Source: Bin5 sp034422415
GTDB taxonomy: Bacteria > Chloroflexota > Anaerolineae > Caldilineales > Caldilineaceae
DNA length: 64,000 nucleotides
Direction: 5' to 3'
Assembly: GCA_965202955.1 (NCBI GenBank)
Contig: OZ241871.1
Location: 682,001-746,000, forward strand
Part shown: positions 43,222 to 52,325 of the stretch, piece after piece
Layout of the letters: each line of letters opens with the position of its first letter
Numbering within the stretch: the stretch's first letter is position 1
The notes under the pieces: model-generated
The model's database searches: none
What the model was told of the DNA's origin: nothing
Seen by the model: only the letters and a program-made list of their open reading frames with translations
Position numbers and translations under genes: made by a program

Positions 43222-43798
43222 TTCACCCCAATTCCTCCCAAAACCTTCATTCTACGAGAGTCGGACAGGGATCGCCTCAGCGCGATGAACTGCCGGCCGG
43301 CGCCGCCGCGCCCGTGTCACTGCCAGCGCGCGCCAGGCCCTCCTGCCCCGCATGCCACCACCAACAGAGCTGCACGCCGCTTGAGAGGCAATATGGGCAC
43401 ATGATAACAGCACGAATCTTCTCTGCCGCCGTTCAACTTTCGCACTAATGTTGGCCGTCAGAGCAGTGCATTTCCCTGCAACCGGCCTGACAGAGGTGCG
43501 AAAGGTGCGTCCCAGCTGGGGGAGAACTGCCCTTGGGAACTCGGTCGCCTCGCCCGCAACTGCCCCGCCTGCCTCCGGGCAGCCATAACCTCACCCCACT
43601 CGAGAGAAAAGCCAGCGCCAGAAATCGGCCTTGACAAGCCGGAAGTCAGAATTTATACTTTATATAATTAACAGCTTTCTTTACCAGAATTATAGTGGCA
43701 ATAACCTGCTGAATTTTGGCCTTCCTGCAGACACATTGTGCTTGAGTGAATCTCAGTTTTTCGTCGCTCGCGTCTATCCTACACAAGGAGGAAGAACC
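43222..43798. other. Intergenic region and leader before the Dpp-type importer
   Basis: About 580 bases with no gene. The last 170 bases are AT-rich and hold a near-consensus promoter (43631-43659); the transcript leader would be about 130 bases. The frame of the binding protein stays open through this leader, but the ribosome site fixes its start at 43799. Confidence 0.6.
43631..43659 (+). promoter_or_regulatory. Sigma70-type promoter of the Dpp-type importer operon
   Basis: TTGACA (43631-43636), exactly 17 bases, TATACT (43654-43659). Perfect -35 box, five of six at -10, ideal spacing. The same hexamers and spacing recur at 53890-53918. Confidence 0.75.
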
Positions 43799-45766
43799 AT
43801 GAGAGAGCGAGAGATCACACGCCGAACGTTTTTGCATCTGTCCGCATTGGCAACGACGGGCGCCGCGCTGGCGGCATGTCTACCGGAGGCGCAGGAAGCG
43901 GCGCCGGCAGAGATGCCGGCTGCCCCCGCAGCGCCGTCAGGGCCGGAAGCGCCCATGCTGGCTGAAATGGTCGAGGCCGGAACCTTACCGCCGCTTGACC
44001 AACGCCTGCCGCAGAACCCTCTGGTCTGGGACGCAAAGGATGTTCAGATTCTCGAGCCGGAAGAAGCCCGCTATGGCGGCACCTTGAAACTGGGTCACGT
44101 AAAGGACATCGACATGCTGGCCCAGGTCAACTACGCGCGGCTACTTTCCGATCGCAGCGAGTTCGTGCCCCACTTTGCGGAGGGATGGGAGTTCTCGGAT
44201 GACTTCACGTCCCTGACATTCTTCCTGCGGAAAGGACTCAGGTGGTCCGATGGCGAGTTCTACACTTCCGCCGACATCCTTTGGTGGTGGGAGAACATCG
44301 TGCGATCCGAGTTCGCAGACTCCCCGCCGAGCCTGTACAATCTGGACGCTGGCGCGGACAACCTGATCGCCGTCGATGAGTACACGGTGCAGGTCACCTT
44401 CGGCAAGGCCAAGCCCCTCTTTCTGCTGGAAACCCAGGGATTTGCCGGCGGAGAGACCTCGCCGATTGACCGCTGCGCCCCTCATTTCGTGGAGAAGCTC
44501 CACCCGGCATTCAACCCGGTTTCCGGCAAGGATCCGAAGGAGCAGTTCCAGGAAATGTTCGATGCCCTCAGACGACTACCGCGCTACCTGGAGGACCCCG
44601 ATCGTCCCGTCCTGTGGCCTTGGAAAATTGTAGACTACAAGGAAGGGCAGCTGGTCCGTCTGGAGCGCAATCCCTACTACTGGGCAGTCGACAGGCAAGG
44701 CCGGCAGCTGCCTTACACCGACTACTGCGAAAACTTCCTGCTCGGGGACGCGGATGGCGAGACCGAAAGGCTCAAATTCCTGGCCGGTGAAACACACTAC
44801 ATTCGCCGAACGACCACCGGCGCCGACATCACACTGTTCAAAGAGAATGAGGAAAAGTCCCAGATCGACACGCTGTTCTACCAGCGAGAAACGAACTTGG
44901 GCATCGGCTTCAATACCGCGCATGCCGACCCCAACTGGGCTGAAGTCCTGGGCGAACCGGACTTCCGACGAGCACTTTCAGTCGCGGTTGACCGGGACCT
45001 CATCTTGGAAACAGTTTACGGTGGCTTTGGCGAGGTCGGGCAGGGCATCAGCGAATCTGGCCAGTACGATGCGGAAATCGACGGCAAATGGATTGATTAC
45101 GACCCACAGAAAGCGTCCGATATGTTGGATGCCATGGGCCTGGACAACCGCGACGATGAGGGCTTCAGGACATTTGCCGACGGCTCGAAAATGACCTTGA
45201 TCGCCTATTACATTCCGGGCTGGCCGTCCGGTCTCGGCACCGACGAAGTGTTTGAGATCATTACGGAGCAGTGGAGTGAAGTGGGTGTACGCTCCGTCGC
45301 CAAAGGTGTAACATGGCCGGTGCGGGTCGAGAGGTTGACAAACCGGGACTTCGAAGTATATGTCCTCGGCTGGTGGGGCGGCACCTGGTTGTGGGACCTA
45401 GTCATCGGCACCGGCGCCCACGGCTTCGCTCCGTCCAATGCGGCGTGGTGGCGCAACCGAGACAAGCCGGAGGCTGAACGCCCAGGCGTTGAGCCTACCG
45501 GAGCTCTGCGCGAGTTGTTTGAGTTGGAGGAGATCTGCTTCACCACCACGGACGAGGCGGAGCGCCGCGATGCCTTGCGCCGCCAAAAATTGCTCCTTGC
45601 CGACCAGCTCTTCGGCATGGGATTTGTGCAGAATGGTCCGAAACCGATCGGAGCCAGCAAAAAACTGCGCGGCGTTTGGGGCCGGTTTGGAACCGACGAA
45701 ATGTTGGTCATCAATCCCGACGAAGGGGACACCTGGTTCCACCAGTTCTGGCTTGATGAGTCATAA
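43799..45766 (+). CDS. Family 5 ABC substrate-binding lipoprotein, Tat-exported
   Basis: 655 residues from the ATG at 43799, seven bases after AAGGAGG. Twin-arginine TRRTFLHLS and lipobox LAAC, an Ala/Pro/Glu linker, then a large family-5 binding fold (FFLRKGLRWSDGEFYTSADI). At 655 residues it is longer than DppA/OppA types, like oligosaccharide-binding relatives. It begins a long operon: two permeases, a fused ATPase, GH172 and an aminotransferase. The GH172 gene suggests the ligand may be a glycan fragment rather than a peptide. Confidence 0.93.
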   Translation: MREREITRRTFLHLSALATTGAALAACLPEAQEAAPAEMPAAPAAPSGPEAPMLAEMVEAGTLPPLDQRLPQNPLVWDAKDVQILEPEEARYGGTLKLGHVKDIDMLAQVNYARLLSDRSEFVPHFAEGWEFSDDFTSLTFFLRKGLRWSDGEFYTSADILWWWENIVRSEFADSPPSLYNLDAGADNLIAVDEYTVQVTFGKAKPLFLLETQGFAGGETSPIDRCAPHFVEKLHPAFNPVSGKDPKEQFQEMFDALRRLPRYLEDPDRPVLWPWKIVDYKEGQLVRLERNPYYWAVDRQGRQLPYTDYCENFLLGDADGETERLKFLAGETHYIRRTTTGADITLFKENEEKSQIDTLFYQRETNLGIGFNTAHADPNWAEVLGEPDFRRALSVAVDRDLILETVYGGFGEVGQGISESGQYDAEIDGKWIDYDPQKASDMLDAMGLDNRDDEGFRTFADGSKMTLIAYYIPGWPSGLGTDEVFEIITEQWSEVGVRSVAKGVTWPVRVERLTNRDFEVYVLGWWGGTWLWDLVIGTGAHGFAPSNAAWWRNRDKPEAERPGVEPTGALRELFELEEICFTTTDEAERRDALRRQKLLLADQLFGMGFVQNGPKPIGASKKLRGVWGRFGTDEMLVINPDEGDTWFHQFWLDES

Positions 45767-45791
45767 GAGAAAAGTGGTTCGTGGACTGTGA

Positions 45792-45822
45792 ATAGTGGCG
45801 GGTGCTTTGCACTCGCCACTAT
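45792..45822 (+). repeat. Inverted repeat between binding-protein and permease genes
   Basis: ATAGTGGCG (45792-45800) with CGCCACTAT (45814-45822), then a G/T wobble and GTGC with GCAC inside, leaving a TTT loop: 14 pairs in total. It lies 25 bases after the binding-protein stop, with the permease start 40 bases further on. Confidence 0.75.
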
Positions 45823-45862
45823 CCAGTGCTGTTCTCTCTCCTCCCTTGTTGCGAGAACAACG

Positions 45863-46858
45863 ATGCAACAGTTCATAATCCGCCGCCTGCTGAACATGCT
45901 CCTGGTCCTGCTGCTCAGCTCAATCGTCAGCTTCGTTGTGGTTGAGTTGCCGCCGGGCGATTATTCGACCGTCCTGCGCGGGCAGCTTGAAACTGAAAGG
46001 ATCCCGCCGGCGCAGATCGAGGCCCAGGTAAAACCGGTCATCGAACGATTTGCCCTCGACAAACCATTGCCAGTCCGGTTTTGGCGCTGGCTCTACTCTA
46101 TCATCACCCTAGATTTCGGCTACTCCATGGTGATGAATCAGCCAATCGCCGATCTCCTGCACGAGCGCCTGCTACTTACCATGGTCGTCAGCCTAGCCAC
46201 GTTGCTTTTCATCATCGTGGTGGGAATCGCCATTGGCATGTTTTCAGCTGTCAAACAGTATTCGGGGTGGGATTATCTGTTCACCATCATTGGTTTCATC
46301 GGCATGGCGACTCCCAATTTCCTCCTGGCCCTGATCATCCTCTTTATCTCCGTCATGGTATTTGGATCCACCAGCGTAGGCGGGCTGTTCTCGGCCGAGT
46401 ATCTCTTCGCCCCCTGGTCCTGGGCGAAGCTGGTCGACTTCCTGAAGCACATCTGGGTCGTCGTGGTCATCATAGGCACAGCCGGCACGGCCGGCACCAT
46501 TCGCGTCATGCGCGCCCAGATGTTAGATGTGTTAAGTGAGCCTTACATCGACACGGCGCGGATGAAAGGGCTTTCCAGCGCGAAAGTTTATTTCAAACAT
46601 GGCCTGAGAGTGGCCATCAATCCAATTGTATCCAGCATCGGCTTGAGCTTCCCAGGCATAATCAGCGGCGCGACAATCGTATCGCTCGTCTTGCTCTTGC
46701 CGCTCGTCGGCCCTCTCCTCCTGAATGCCCTGATGAGCGAAGACATGTATCTCGCGAGCACCATCATCGTCTTGCTTACCTTCGCCCTTGTCGTCGGCAA
46801 CTTCCTGGCCGACCTGACTCTGGCTTGGCTGGACCCGCGCATCCGCCTGGATAGCTAA
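45863..46858 (+). CDS. Dpp/Opp-type ABC transporter permease (DppB-like)
   Basis: 331 residues from the ATG at 45863 (MQQFIIRRLLNMLLVLLL, the standard DppB start). About six membrane segments, EAA loop YIDTARMKGLSSAKV, ending LDPRIRLDS. The frame upstream covers the intergenic hairpin and is not used. Partner of the permease at 47271; 412 bases without a gene separate the two, which is unusual. Confidence 0.93.
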   Translation: MQQFIIRRLLNMLLVLLLSSIVSFVVVELPPGDYSTVLRGQLETERIPPAQIEAQVKPVIERFALDKPLPVRFWRWLYSIITLDFGYSMVMNQPIADLLHERLLLTMVVSLATLLFIIVVGIAIGMFSAVKQYSGWDYLFTIIGFIGMATPNFLLALIILFISVMVFGSTSVGGLFSAEYLFAPWSWAKLVDFLKHIWVVVVIIGTAGTAGTIRVMRAQMLDVLSEPYIDTARMKGLSSAKVYFKHGLRVAINPIVSSIGLSFPGIISGATIVSLVLLLPLVGPLLLNALMSEDMYLASTIIVLLTFALVVGNFLADLTLAWLDPRIRLDS

Positions 46859-47270
46859 CACCGGTGGCGAATGTGCCTTCAGATTGGAAACTCGCCCTTC
46901 TCTGCACTGCGGGGTGCAAAGGGCACCCTGGATTACCTATCGCGTAAGGAAAGTCGGGACGCCCACGCCTTAAGTGGGCAATCCGCACCAAATGCCTTGC
47001 TGTCCAGCGAAATTCGCCTTGGTTGCCAGTCTTCATCCGCCAGGTTCTGCACTGTCGGCTAAGAACTGATCATGACCCGTCTGAACCATGTGAACACCAT
47101 CAACGTCCGCAACGCCACTCGCCCGGGTTGTCGAACGACGTTCAGCCTATTCTATGGCGATGACAACAACATTCCCATCTTCGATTCATCTGTTCGCCCC
47201 AAGGCTGATCTGACTTTCTTCGAATCACTGGACTGGAATGAGTTGTTCCTACCAGGAAACGCGAATCAAG
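46859..47270. other. Unusually long gap between two permease genes
   Basis: 412 bases inside one importer operon. Short frames exist but none has a recognisable product or a good ribosome site. A small hairpin GCCCAC/GTGGGC (46961-46979) is present. It may be a region of decayed coding sequence or a leader for the second permease. Confidence 0.4.
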
Positions 47271-48392
47271 ATGACCACAGCCACTCGTGATGCGGAAGAC
47301 GTATCTGATCTCTCGGCAACGCAGCAGGTATCTTACAGAAGACTGCTCTATTTGCGCTTCTGCAAGAACAGGCTCGCTATTGTCGGCTTTTGGATACTGA
47401 TCACCCTCTACGTCGTGGCCCTGGGCGCAGAATTCTTTGCACCCTACGGAAAAACGACCCGATTCAGCGCTATCCTGGCGCCACCTCGGCTTCCCCGGTT
47501 TGTCGATGCTGAAGGAGGCCTGCACCTGCGGCCTTTTGTCTACGCATACAAAAAGGGTAGGGACCCCGAGACGCTGAGGCGTACCTACATTGAGGATACG
47601 TCGGAAAAGTATCCGCTGCGCTTTTTCGTCCGTGGTGAGGAGTACGAATTCCTCTTCTTCAAGAGCGACCGGCATCTCTTTGGCATTGAGGGCGGTGAAA
47701 CTTTCCTGCTGGGAACGGATAATCAGGGCAGGGATCTGTTCTCACGCATCATCTATGGCGCGCGTCTCTCGACCACGATCGGGTTGTGCGGTGTTGCCAT
47801 CAGCCTGGTGTTGGGTATCATCGTCGGCATGATCTCGGGTTTTATCGGCGGGATCGTTGACCAGGCGATTCAACGTGGGATTGAAGTCCTGCTCTCCTTC
47901 CCCAGCATCCCCTTGTGGTTGGCTCTGTCAGCGCTTCTGCCACTGGATTGGAGCCCGCGCCGTATCTTCTTTTTCATCACGATCATCCTCTCTATTCTCA
48001 ATTGGGGCAGCTTGGCGCGCATTGTGCGCGGCATGACACTTTCCCTGAAGAACGAGGAGTATGTTCTGTCATCGCGCATGGGCGGCGGAGGCAAGTTCTG
48101 GATCATCCGACGCCATATCTTCCCCGCCAACCTCAGCTATGCAATCGTTGCCGCTACATTGTCGGTGCCGGAGATGATCCTGGGCGAGACTGCACTGAGC
48201 TTTCTGGGACTTGGCCTGCGGCCGCCGGCGGTGAGTTGGGGCGTCCTGCTACAAGCGTCTCAGAAAGTTTCCGTGCTCGGGGTGGCGCCGTGGCTGATCA
48301 CACCCGTAGTCTTTGTGATCGTCACCGTCCTGGCATTCAATTTCGTCGGGGATGGCCTGCGCGATGCGGTCGATCCACATTCGCGTTACTGA
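47271..48392 (+). CDS. Dpp/Opp-type ABC transporter permease (DppC-like) with a long periplasmic insert
   Basis: About 373 residues; starts further upstream (to 47238) are possible, as no site gives a strong ribosome match. One membrane segment, then about 100 residues of hydrophilic sequence (residues 60-145), LLGTDNQGRDLFSR and five more segments. The EAA loop YVLSSRMGGGG and RHIFPANLS, then FLGLGLRPPAVSWG. The insert is larger than in the DppC-like protein at 63070, as in oligosaccharide-type relatives. Confidence 0.9.
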   Translation: MTTATRDAEDVSDLSATQQVSYRRLLYLRFCKNRLAIVGFWILITLYVVALGAEFFAPYGKTTRFSAILAPPRLPRFVDAEGGLHLRPFVYAYKKGRDPETLRRTYIEDTSEKYPLRFFVRGEEYEFLFFKSDRHLFGIEGGETFLLGTDNQGRDLFSRIIYGARLSTTIGLCGVAISLVLGIIVGMISGFIGGIVDQAIQRGIEVLLSFPSIPLWLALSALLPLDWSPRRIFFFITIILSILNWGSLARIVRGMTLSLKNEEYVLSSRMGGGGKFWIIRRHIFPANLSYAIVAATLSVPEMILGETALSFLGLGLRPPAVSWGVLLQASQKVSVLGVAPWLITPVVFVIVTVLAFNFVGDGLRDAVDPHSRY

Positions 48393-48443
48393 GCGCCGAA
48401 ATTTCATGGCCGCTGGGTTTCGAATCACCCAACCGGAATCAGC

Positions 48444-50615
48444 ATGATACTCGAGATCAAAGACCTGCAGATGAGCTTTCGCTCAGTCGTGGGCACAACG
48501 CGGGCCGTGAACAGCGTAAGCTTTGCCGTGGAGCCGGGTGAAATTGTCGGGTTGGTGGGGGAGAGCGGCTGTGGCAAAAGCGTCACCGCGCGCAGCGTGG
48601 TCGGTCTCGTGCCCTCACCGCCGGCCGTCTTCGAAGGCGGCGAAATCTGGTTGAATACCCGCGCCGGCAGGAAGAACATGCTGGTCAACCGCGGCAATGA
48701 GCGCGTACTGCGGCAGATTCGCGGGCGCGAGGTTTCGATGATTTTTCAGGAGCCGATGCGATCGCTGCATCCGATGATGCCCGTTGGCAACCAAGTCGCT
48801 GAAGGAATTCTCGAACACGAAAAAATCGGCCTTAACAAGGCTTACGCCCGAACGGAAGAGATGCTGGAGCTGGTGGGGCTTCCACAACCGGACCGGCTCC
48901 TTAGCCGCTATCCTCATGAGTTGTCCGGCGGCATGCGCCAGCGGGTGATGATCGCGCTGGCTTTGGCTTGCCATCCGCAGCTACTGATCGCAGACGAACC
49001 GACCACAGCTCTCGACGTCACCATCCAGGCCCAGATCCTGGACCTGATCAAACGGCTGCGCGATCGGCTTGGCATGTCGGTGCTGTTGATAACCCACAAC
49101 ATGGGGGTGGTGGCGAGCACTGCCGATCGCGTGTCCGTCATGTATCTGGGGGTCATCGTCGAGACCGGCACAGTGAGGGAGGTTTTTGAACAGGCGGCCC
49201 ATCCCTATACACAAGGACTGCTGGCATCGATTCCCAGCCTGCACAGTGAACCAAAGACGCCCCTGCAGTCGCTAAAGGGTGTTGTTCCCGAGTTGACGCT
49301 GGCGCCACAGGGTTGCGTTTTTGCCGACCGGTGCCCCGACGTAATGTCCAAGTGTCTGGAGACACCGCCGCTTATCACCCTGAGCGAGCAACACAAGGCC
49401 AAGTGCTGGCTGTATGACTCGCCAGCTCCGACCGCTGCCATTTCTCTCGAGTCCCCGCAAGCTCAGACGGACCAAATCGTGCACGAAGGAGCGCCGGCGC
49501 CGCCGACCGCGTCAACGTCTCGCCAGGCGGCGCCGGCAAACGGCGCCTTCCAGATCCCGAACAGAGTCGGCGCCGCTTGGAGCGAGAGTACAAACGACGG
49601 CGATGTTGGCGTCAGTATCAGAGAGATGACACTGCACTATCCGATTTACAAGGGCATTTTACGACGCAAGGTGGGCGCGGTGCGGGCGGTAGATGACATC
49701 GACCTGACAATCAACCGCGGAGAAATCCTCGGCCTGGTGGGCGAATCGGGCTGTGGCAAAACGTCCGTAGGCCGGCTGATCACCCGGCTGGTAGACCCGA
49801 CTGCCGGCAACATTTTGTGCATGATCGACGGCGAGCTCAAAGATATCACGCACATTTCGGAAACGGCCATGAAAGGCGTGCGACGCCACATGGGGATGAT
49901 CTTTCAGGACCCCCTGTCATCGCTGAACCCACGCCTGAACGTGCGCGACATTGTGGGTGAGCCCCTCATTCTACACAATCTCGCCAAGGGAAAGGAGGTA
50001 GATGCGCGCGTTGGCAGGCTGTTGCAAATGGTCGGGCTGCGCGCCGAGCACCAGAGCCGTTTTCCCCACGCTTTCAGCGGCGGTCAGCGACAGCGCATCG
50101 CAATTGCCCGAGCGCTGTCAACCGAACCGTCTTTTATCGTGGCGGACGAGCCGGTTTCAGCGCTTGATGTTTCGGTGCAGTCACAGGTCTTGAATTTGCT
50201 TATGGAACTTCAACAACAGTTGAATTTGACTATGCTCTTCATCTCGCATGATATCGCGGTCGTACGCCACATCAGTGATCGAGTCGCCGTGATGTATCTG
50301 GGCAAGATTGTGGAGCTTGGCAGCACAACGGCCATCTGTTCGTCGCCGGTCCATCCCTACACCGAAGCTCTGCTCGCTTCCATTCCCCTGCCCAGCCCAG
50401 GACTTCAATCCGCCCGACCCATCGCCGCAGGCGACTTGCCCGATCCCAGTGCGCCTCCGCCCGGCTGCCGATTTCACACCCGCTGTCCGTATCGTCAGGA
50501 GATTTGCATGGTGGAGGAACCCCGTCTGAAACCGGTAGCCGGTCGGTTGGGATACTGGGGCGCGTGCCACTTCCAGGACGAATTGACGCTCTCAGGCGTC
50601 GAAAGAGCCGCTTGA
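48444..50615 (+). CDS. Fused double ATPase of a Dpp/Opp-type importer (DppD-DppF fusion)
   Basis: 723 residues with two complete ABC units. Unit 1: Walker A GESGCGKS at 39-46, signature LSGGMRQR at 160-167, Walker B LLIADEP at 180-186, and oligopeptide-type Cys motif CVFADRC near 291-297. A linker rich in Ala and Pro (about 325-385) joins unit 2: GESGCGKT at 433-440, FSGGQRQR at 544-551, FIVADEP at 564-570 and a C-terminal RFHTRCPYRQEIC. All catalytic motifs are intact in both, so both sites may hydrolyse ATP. Fusion of D and F fixes a heterodimer-like pair. Confidence 0.93.
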   Translation: MILEIKDLQMSFRSVVGTTRAVNSVSFAVEPGEIVGLVGESGCGKSVTARSVVGLVPSPPAVFEGGEIWLNTRAGRKNMLVNRGNERVLRQIRGREVSMIFQEPMRSLHPMMPVGNQVAEGILEHEKIGLNKAYARTEEMLELVGLPQPDRLLSRYPHELSGGMRQRVMIALALACHPQLLIADEPTTALDVTIQAQILDLIKRLRDRLGMSVLLITHNMGVVASTADRVSVMYLGVIVETGTVREVFEQAAHPYTQGLLASIPSLHSEPKTPLQSLKGVVPELTLAPQGCVFADRCPDVMSKCLETPPLITLSEQHKAKCWLYDSPAPTAAISLESPQAQTDQIVHEGAPAPPTASTSRQAAPANGAFQIPNRVGAAWSESTNDGDVGVSIREMTLHYPIYKGILRRKVGAVRAVDDIDLTINRGEILGLVGESGCGKTSVGRLITRLVDPTAGNILCMIDGELKDITHISETAMKGVRRHMGMIFQDPLSSLNPRLNVRDIVGEPLILHNLAKGKEVDARVGRLLQMVGLRAEHQSRFPHAFSGGQRQRIAIARALSTEPSFIVADEPVSALDVSVQSQVLNLLMELQQQLNLTMLFISHDIAVVRHISDRVAVMYLGKIVELGSTTAICSSPVHPYTEALLASIPLPSPGLQSARPIAAGDLPDPSAPPPGCRFHTRCPYRQEICMVEEPRLKPVAGRLGYWGACHFQDELTLSGVERAA

Positions 50616-50716
50616 GAGGTGAATGAAACATACAGCGAAAGTTTCTCGGCAGCAACAACCACCCGCCCTGCGCACCGCGCAGGCACGCAAAGGGCCAATA
50701 GAGGCAGGCAAACATT

Positions 50717-52261
50717 ATGGATCTACATCTTCCGAAACAGTACACGCCAAGACGAATTCTGGCTACAGTCCCAGAAGTCAAGGGACAGCGGATCGAGTTG
50801 GCCGAACTGAAAGGGCCAGGCTGCATTCAGCGCATCTGGATGGGGACGGGTCATAACCGCCGCGCGATACTGCGAATCTACTGGGACGGCGAGGAGCAGC
50901 CGAGTGTCGAAGCCCCGATTGGGGACTTCTTCGGGCTATGCCATGGGGTGGTCATGTACCCCATCAACAGCCTTTATCTCGCCACATCGGATCGGGACAC
51001 CTACACGAGCTTCTTTCCGATGCCGTTTGCGTCGCAAGCTCGAATCGAGGTTGAGGTAAGCCCCGAGGGTCTGGATCTCTTCTGGCACATCGAATGGCAC
51101 GAATATCCTGCCGACAGCCTGCAAGAGCCGTTGAGGTTCCATGCGCAATGGCGGCGCGAGTACCCCTGCCAGGCCTTCGGCGAAGACTATCTGGTTCTCG
51201 ACGCGGCCGGCCAGGGCAGGCTTCTGGGCTTTACTTACGGTGTGCGCGTTCGCGATGACGCGGCTCGCTGGTCCCACGGGGGGGCCGACAATATCTATAT
51301 CGATGGTGAACAGAATCCGGCCTTCTTGCGAGGCAGCGGCGGAGAGGACACTTTTGGCGTCGGCGGCGGGGGCGTGCTGCACAAGCCCGATACGACCCTC
51401 TACCAGGGCATGCCCTATTACGTGCACGAGGATCTTGGCCCTGCCAGAGCCTACCAGAGTCTGGCGGCCTACCGTTTCTTTGAAAAGGACGCGCTTCCTT
51501 TCAATCAACATCTACACTTCCGCTTTGGCAGTGTGGGGAACGACATCTGTAGTACAGCCTACTGGTATCAGACCGAACCGCATCGCCCATTCTTCCGCAT
51601 GCCCCCATGGGATTTGGTGGATCCGGCAACGATCAAAGGATTGACGCTCCCAACAGGACGACCGGGACTGGAACTGCGCCGCGGCGAGTATGATCTGCCC
51701 CTGGAGACGACTGGAAGTTGGTGGCTGTGTGGGCCGTTCGAGGATGCGGACGGGCAGGCGATGTCCGCTGAACTGCCGCCAGAGAAGGCGTTCGACCCCA
51801 GCGGCTCGTGGGATGGCGGCTTTGACGACGCCTCACCTTGGCGTCAACCCTCCTCGATAAAACCTGAACAGCATATTGCGCGCTGGACGCGCCGCAGCGC
51901 GATCGATGGCTTTATCGACTTCGGCCACGTGTTCCGGCCGGACACCAAGGATATCGCACGCACGTGGCCGGCGGCAGCCTGCGCGCTTGCCTGGCTGGAT
52001 AGCCCGGCGGATACGCAAGCAGTCCTTCAACTCGCCTGGGACGACACCCTGGTTGTCAAGGTGAACGATCAGACAATCTTGCCGCCCACACATCATCGCT
52101 TCTTCGATTCCCGGCAGGTGACGGTGACGTTGAAACGCGGCCGCAACAAGATCACTCTGAAACTGAACAACCACCGCAGCCTGAGCTGGGGAGCCTGGTG
52201 TTTCGCATTTGCGGCCCGTCTGCCGGACGGAACCATACTACGGCCGACAACTGACGACTGA
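50717..52261 (+). CDS. DUF2961/GH172 family protein with C-terminal beta domain
   Basis: 514 residues. Residues 1 to about 310 are the DUF2961/GH172 core: GPGCIQRIWMGTG, APIGDFFGLCHGV, ADNIYIDGEQNPAF and RGSGGEDTF. A C-terminal jelly-roll-like domain (about 340-510) ends in NKITLKLNNHRSLSWGAW. GH172 members act on fructo- or arabinofuranosides, including difructose anhydrides. No signal peptide; the enzyme would work on the sugar brought in by the importer encoded just upstream (101-base gap). GAGG lies eight bases before the ATG. Confidence 0.85.
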   Translation: MDLHLPKQYTPRRILATVPEVKGQRIELAELKGPGCIQRIWMGTGHNRRAILRIYWDGEEQPSVEAPIGDFFGLCHGVVMYPINSLYLATSDRDTYTSFFPMPFASQARIEVEVSPEGLDLFWHIEWHEYPADSLQEPLRFHAQWRREYPCQAFGEDYLVLDAAGQGRLLGFTYGVRVRDDAARWSHGGADNIYIDGEQNPAFLRGSGGEDTFGVGGGGVLHKPDTTLYQGMPYYVHEDLGPARAYQSLAAYRFFEKDALPFNQHLHFRFGSVGNDICSTAYWYQTEPHRPFFRMPPWDLVDPATIKGLTLPTGRPGLELRRGEYDLPLETTGSWWLCGPFEDADGQAMSAELPPEKAFDPSGSWDGGFDDASPWRQPSSIKPEQHIARWTRRSAIDGFIDFGHVFRPDTKDIARTWPAAACALAWLDSPADTQAVLQLAWDDTLVVKVNDQTILPPTHHRFFDSRQVTVTLKRGRNKITLKLNNHRSLSWGAWCFAFAARLPDGTILRPTTDD

Positions 52262-52325
52262 ACCGGCCGATAGATGTCGTCAGGCCGTCTGCTCGACGTT
52301 CAGCGACCTTTTATGGAGATTACTC

